DNA from: JAYEHK01 sp034659475
GTDB lineage: Bacteria; Bacillota; Syntrophomonadia; Syntrophomonadales; Syntrophomonadaceae
Reading direction: 5' to 3'
Length of the DNA: 6,901 bases
NCBI GenBank assembly: GCA_034659475.1
Contig: JAYEHK010000004.1
Span: 1-6,901 of the forward strand
Positions 5,709 to 6,901 of the stretch are shown one piece after another (the stretch's first letter is position 1; each line of letters begins with the position of its first letter). The notes beneath the pieces were generated by a model, which did no database searches, was not told the origin of the DNA, and saw only the letters and a program-made list of their open reading frames with translations. Position numbers and translations under genes: made by a program.

Positions 5709-6446
5709 TTATTTTATCAAATCACATTTAAACAACGCCTGCTTTCTTTCATATTCGTAACGACTTAAGTATGCAGTCTTATCGTACTCGGCAAAATGAA
5801 TAATAAACGATTGGTTCCCAATATTTTCAATGCTCTTTACTTTGTTCATATTTACTATATATGATTTATGGGTTTTCTCGAAGTTATCAGGTAATATCTG
5901 GGCCAATTCGAACAAACCATAATTACAGGTTAAAACCTCATCGATCGTATGAATGAATGCTTTTTTTGCGACTTTTTCAATAAAGTAAATGTCCTCTAGT
6001 TCCACATATACAATTTTGTGCCCAACCTTTATTGCTATGTGCTTTTTTGGTATTGAATTCTTGACCGGTGGAGCTTGTTTTAAGGATGCAGCTTCCGTAA
6101 TAACATTTATGACTTTTGCCTTATTGATGGGCTTAACAAGATAATCATACGGATGAACAGAAAAACAATCCAGAGCATAATGGGTGTATCCAGTTACAAA
6201 GATTAGTGTTATACAGGGATGAATTGCTTTGAGAATTTTTGCAACGTCTATTCCATTGCACGAGTCATTTGCAGAAAGTTCTATGTCTAGAAAGGCAATA
6301 TCTAGATTAGATTCTTCTGCAATTTGGGTAGCAGCGTTCCCATCAGATGTAGCAAATACTTCATCCACCAGAGGATGACTTGAAATTAATTTTTCCAGAA
6401 ACCGAAGGATATACGTATCATCCTCAAGTATCAAAACGGATAGCAT
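5709..6446 (-). CDS. LytTR-family response regulator (AgrA-like)
   Basis: The product is 245 residues from ATG 6446 (MLSVLILEDD), chosen over an upstream TTG because AAAGGAGG (6463-6456) lies 9 bases before it. The receiver domain (about 1-120) has acidic pocket D9/D10, phospho-acceptor D54 (IAFLDIEL), switch T85 (FVTGY) and K105 (YLVKPI). The LytTR DNA-binding domain (about 135-240) contains IAIKVGHKIVYVELEDIYFI, then FEKTHKSYIVNMNKV and the YLSRYEYERK tail. It belongs to the AgrA/VirR/ComE type, which binds paired direct repeats upstream of target promoters. It is the last gene of an agrB-agrD-regulator operon, and its start lies inside agrD (23-base overlap). No kinase gene is in the window; it may lie upstream of agrB. 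Confidence 0.93.
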   Translation of the reverse strand: MLSVLILEDDTYILRFLEKLISSHPLVDEVFATSDGNAATQIAEESNLDIAFLDIELSANDSCNGIDVAKILKAIHPCITLIFVTGYTHYALDCFSVHPYDYLVKPINKAKVINVITEAASLKQAPPVKNSIPKKHIAIKVGHKIVYVELEDIYFIEKVAKKAFIHTIDEVLTCNYGLFELAQILPDNFEKTHKSYIVNMNKVKSIENIGNQSFIIHFAEYDKTAYLSRYEYERKQALFKCDLIK

Positions 6447-6591
6447 AAACAAAGACCTCCTTTCTTAAACTTTCCGGGATCTCTGGGGCATAGAAAACTC
6501 CCCAACTGTTAGTTCCAACACCAAATTGGGCAATTGTAAACAGAAATGCTGCAAAGCTTGACGTAGCAAACATAAGCATTCTCTTTTTCAT
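6424..6591 (-). CDS. agrD: AgrD-type cyclic autoinducer prepeptide, serine variant
   Basis: The product is 55 residues with an excellent ribosome binding site (AAAGGAGG inside the end of agrB, 9-base spacing). It has the AgrD three-part plan: a basic, hydrophobic amphipathic leader (MKKRMLMFATSSFAAFLFTI), a signal segment (GVGTNSWGVFY), and the charged conserved tail APEIPESLRK. Aligning EIPESL with the EVPKEL tail of staphylococcal AgrD puts the five-residue ring at S29-W30-G31-V32-F33, with AgrB cleavage before Y34. The ring residue is Ser, not Cys, so an ester (lactone) would form. The last 11 residues (EVFVYAIRFDT) extend past the usual tail and overlap the regulator start by 23 bases, implying coupled translation. 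The family call is firm; the exact mature peptide is inferred. Confidence 0.85.
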   Translation of the reverse strand: MKKRMLMFATSSFAAFLFTIAQFGVGTNSWGVFYAPEIPESLRKEVFVYAIRFDT

Positions 6592-6597
6592 CCTTCA

Positions 6598-6901
6598 TTA
6601 CCTCCTTTCAAAAACGAATCTTGAGCTCCACCGGTCAAGTGTATCAATTATGTTTGAACCAAAAGATGTTGTGAAAATAAGACCTCCAAAGGCACCTACA
6701 ATGAAACAGCGGGCGTATAATGATAATCCTAATGTTTCAAATGCGATAACCAAAAACGTCCATATGCAAAGTAGTATTAATGCAGTAAGCGTCAAAAACT
6801 TCACACGTGTACCAACTAAAAAATATATGAGATAATCGTCGCAGACGCATAGGTGAAAAAAATAGAAATGTGATTATGATGATACCTGTACATTTGCAAT
6901 C
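6598..6901 (-). pseudogene. agrB: AgrB-like peptide-processing protease, 3' part, apparent frameshift
   Basis: From the right edge one frame reads a hydrophobic segment GIIIITFLFFSP (AgrB-like). From about 6823 a different frame carries LVGTRVKFLTLTALILLCIW, a membrane helix, SLYARCFIVGAFGGLIFTTS and a C-terminal NIIDTLDRW.. ending at TAA 6600-6598. The frames join at a T6 run (minus strand, 6823-6818): removing one T gives SHIFLVGTRVKFLTL, which fits the family. AgrB is a membrane cysteine protease that cleaves AgrD and closes the ring; its catalytic His and Cys lie in the N-terminal half, outside the window. The agrD start is 7 bases beyond the stop. Whether the frameshift is real, or a sequence error, is open. 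Confidence 0.75.

Noticed and set aside
6650..6835. Plus-strand ORF of 61 residues at the right edge
   Set aside because: Antisense shadow of the agrB 3' region, which has clear AgrB-like membrane helices.

Overview
The window looks like an accessory, repeat-rich stretch of a Firmicutes genome, most likely a Clostridia-class anaerobe of the Desulfosporosinus/Desulfitobacterium type. This is inferred from strong AGGAGG-type ribosome binding sites, a Firmicutes-style cyclic-peptide (Agr) quorum-sensing cassette, moderate-to-low GC, and the kinds of insertion sequences present. No species can be assigned from the sequence alone.

Layout. (1) Bases 1-317, minus strand: the N-terminal third of a DUF4338/DruA-like protein running off the left edge. 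(2) Bases 424-1218, plus strand: a tyrosine recombinase with all catalytic residues but no N-terminal core-binding domain, followed by an inverted repeat (1224-1288). (3) Bases about 1311-3531, minus strand: an IS66-family element with tnpA, tnpB and tnpC. tnpC is frameshifted at an A7 run and has lost its 3' end, together with the right end of the element. (4) Bases 3566-3699: a 134-bp palindromic element with perfect 31-bp arms (MITE/REPIN-like). (5) Bases 3811-4484, plus strand: a toxin-antitoxin operon of an AbrB/SpoVT-type antitoxin and a RelE/ParE-type toxin. (6) Bases 4702-5010: the 3' remnant of an IS256-family transposase with palindromic sequence after it. (7) Bases 5077-5452: a short remnant of a LytTR response regulator gene on the minus strand, then two small plus-strand ORFs, one possibly frameshifted and one with a membrane segment, and a terminator near 5549-5597. 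(8) Bases 5709-6901, minus strand: an agr-type operon read from the right edge: agrB (3' part, apparently frameshifted), agrD (55 aa, below the size most gene finders report) and a LytTR response regulator.

How the genes work together. In the agr cassette, AgrB would process AgrD into a cyclic peptide. The predicted ring nucleophile here is serine rather than cysteine, so the signal would be a lactone. The LytTR regulator would respond once a histidine kinase, which is not in the window, senses the peptide. The toxin-antitoxin pair is a self-contained, translationally coupled module. The remainder is a graveyard of mobile elements. The response-regulator remnant 638 bp from the intact gene suggests that the agr cassette, or part of it, was once duplicated here.

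Stretches without genes: 4485-4701 holds nothing I can recognise, 5453-5708 holds only the terminator, and 3448-3810 holds the IS66 end, the palindromic element and the candidate TA promoter.
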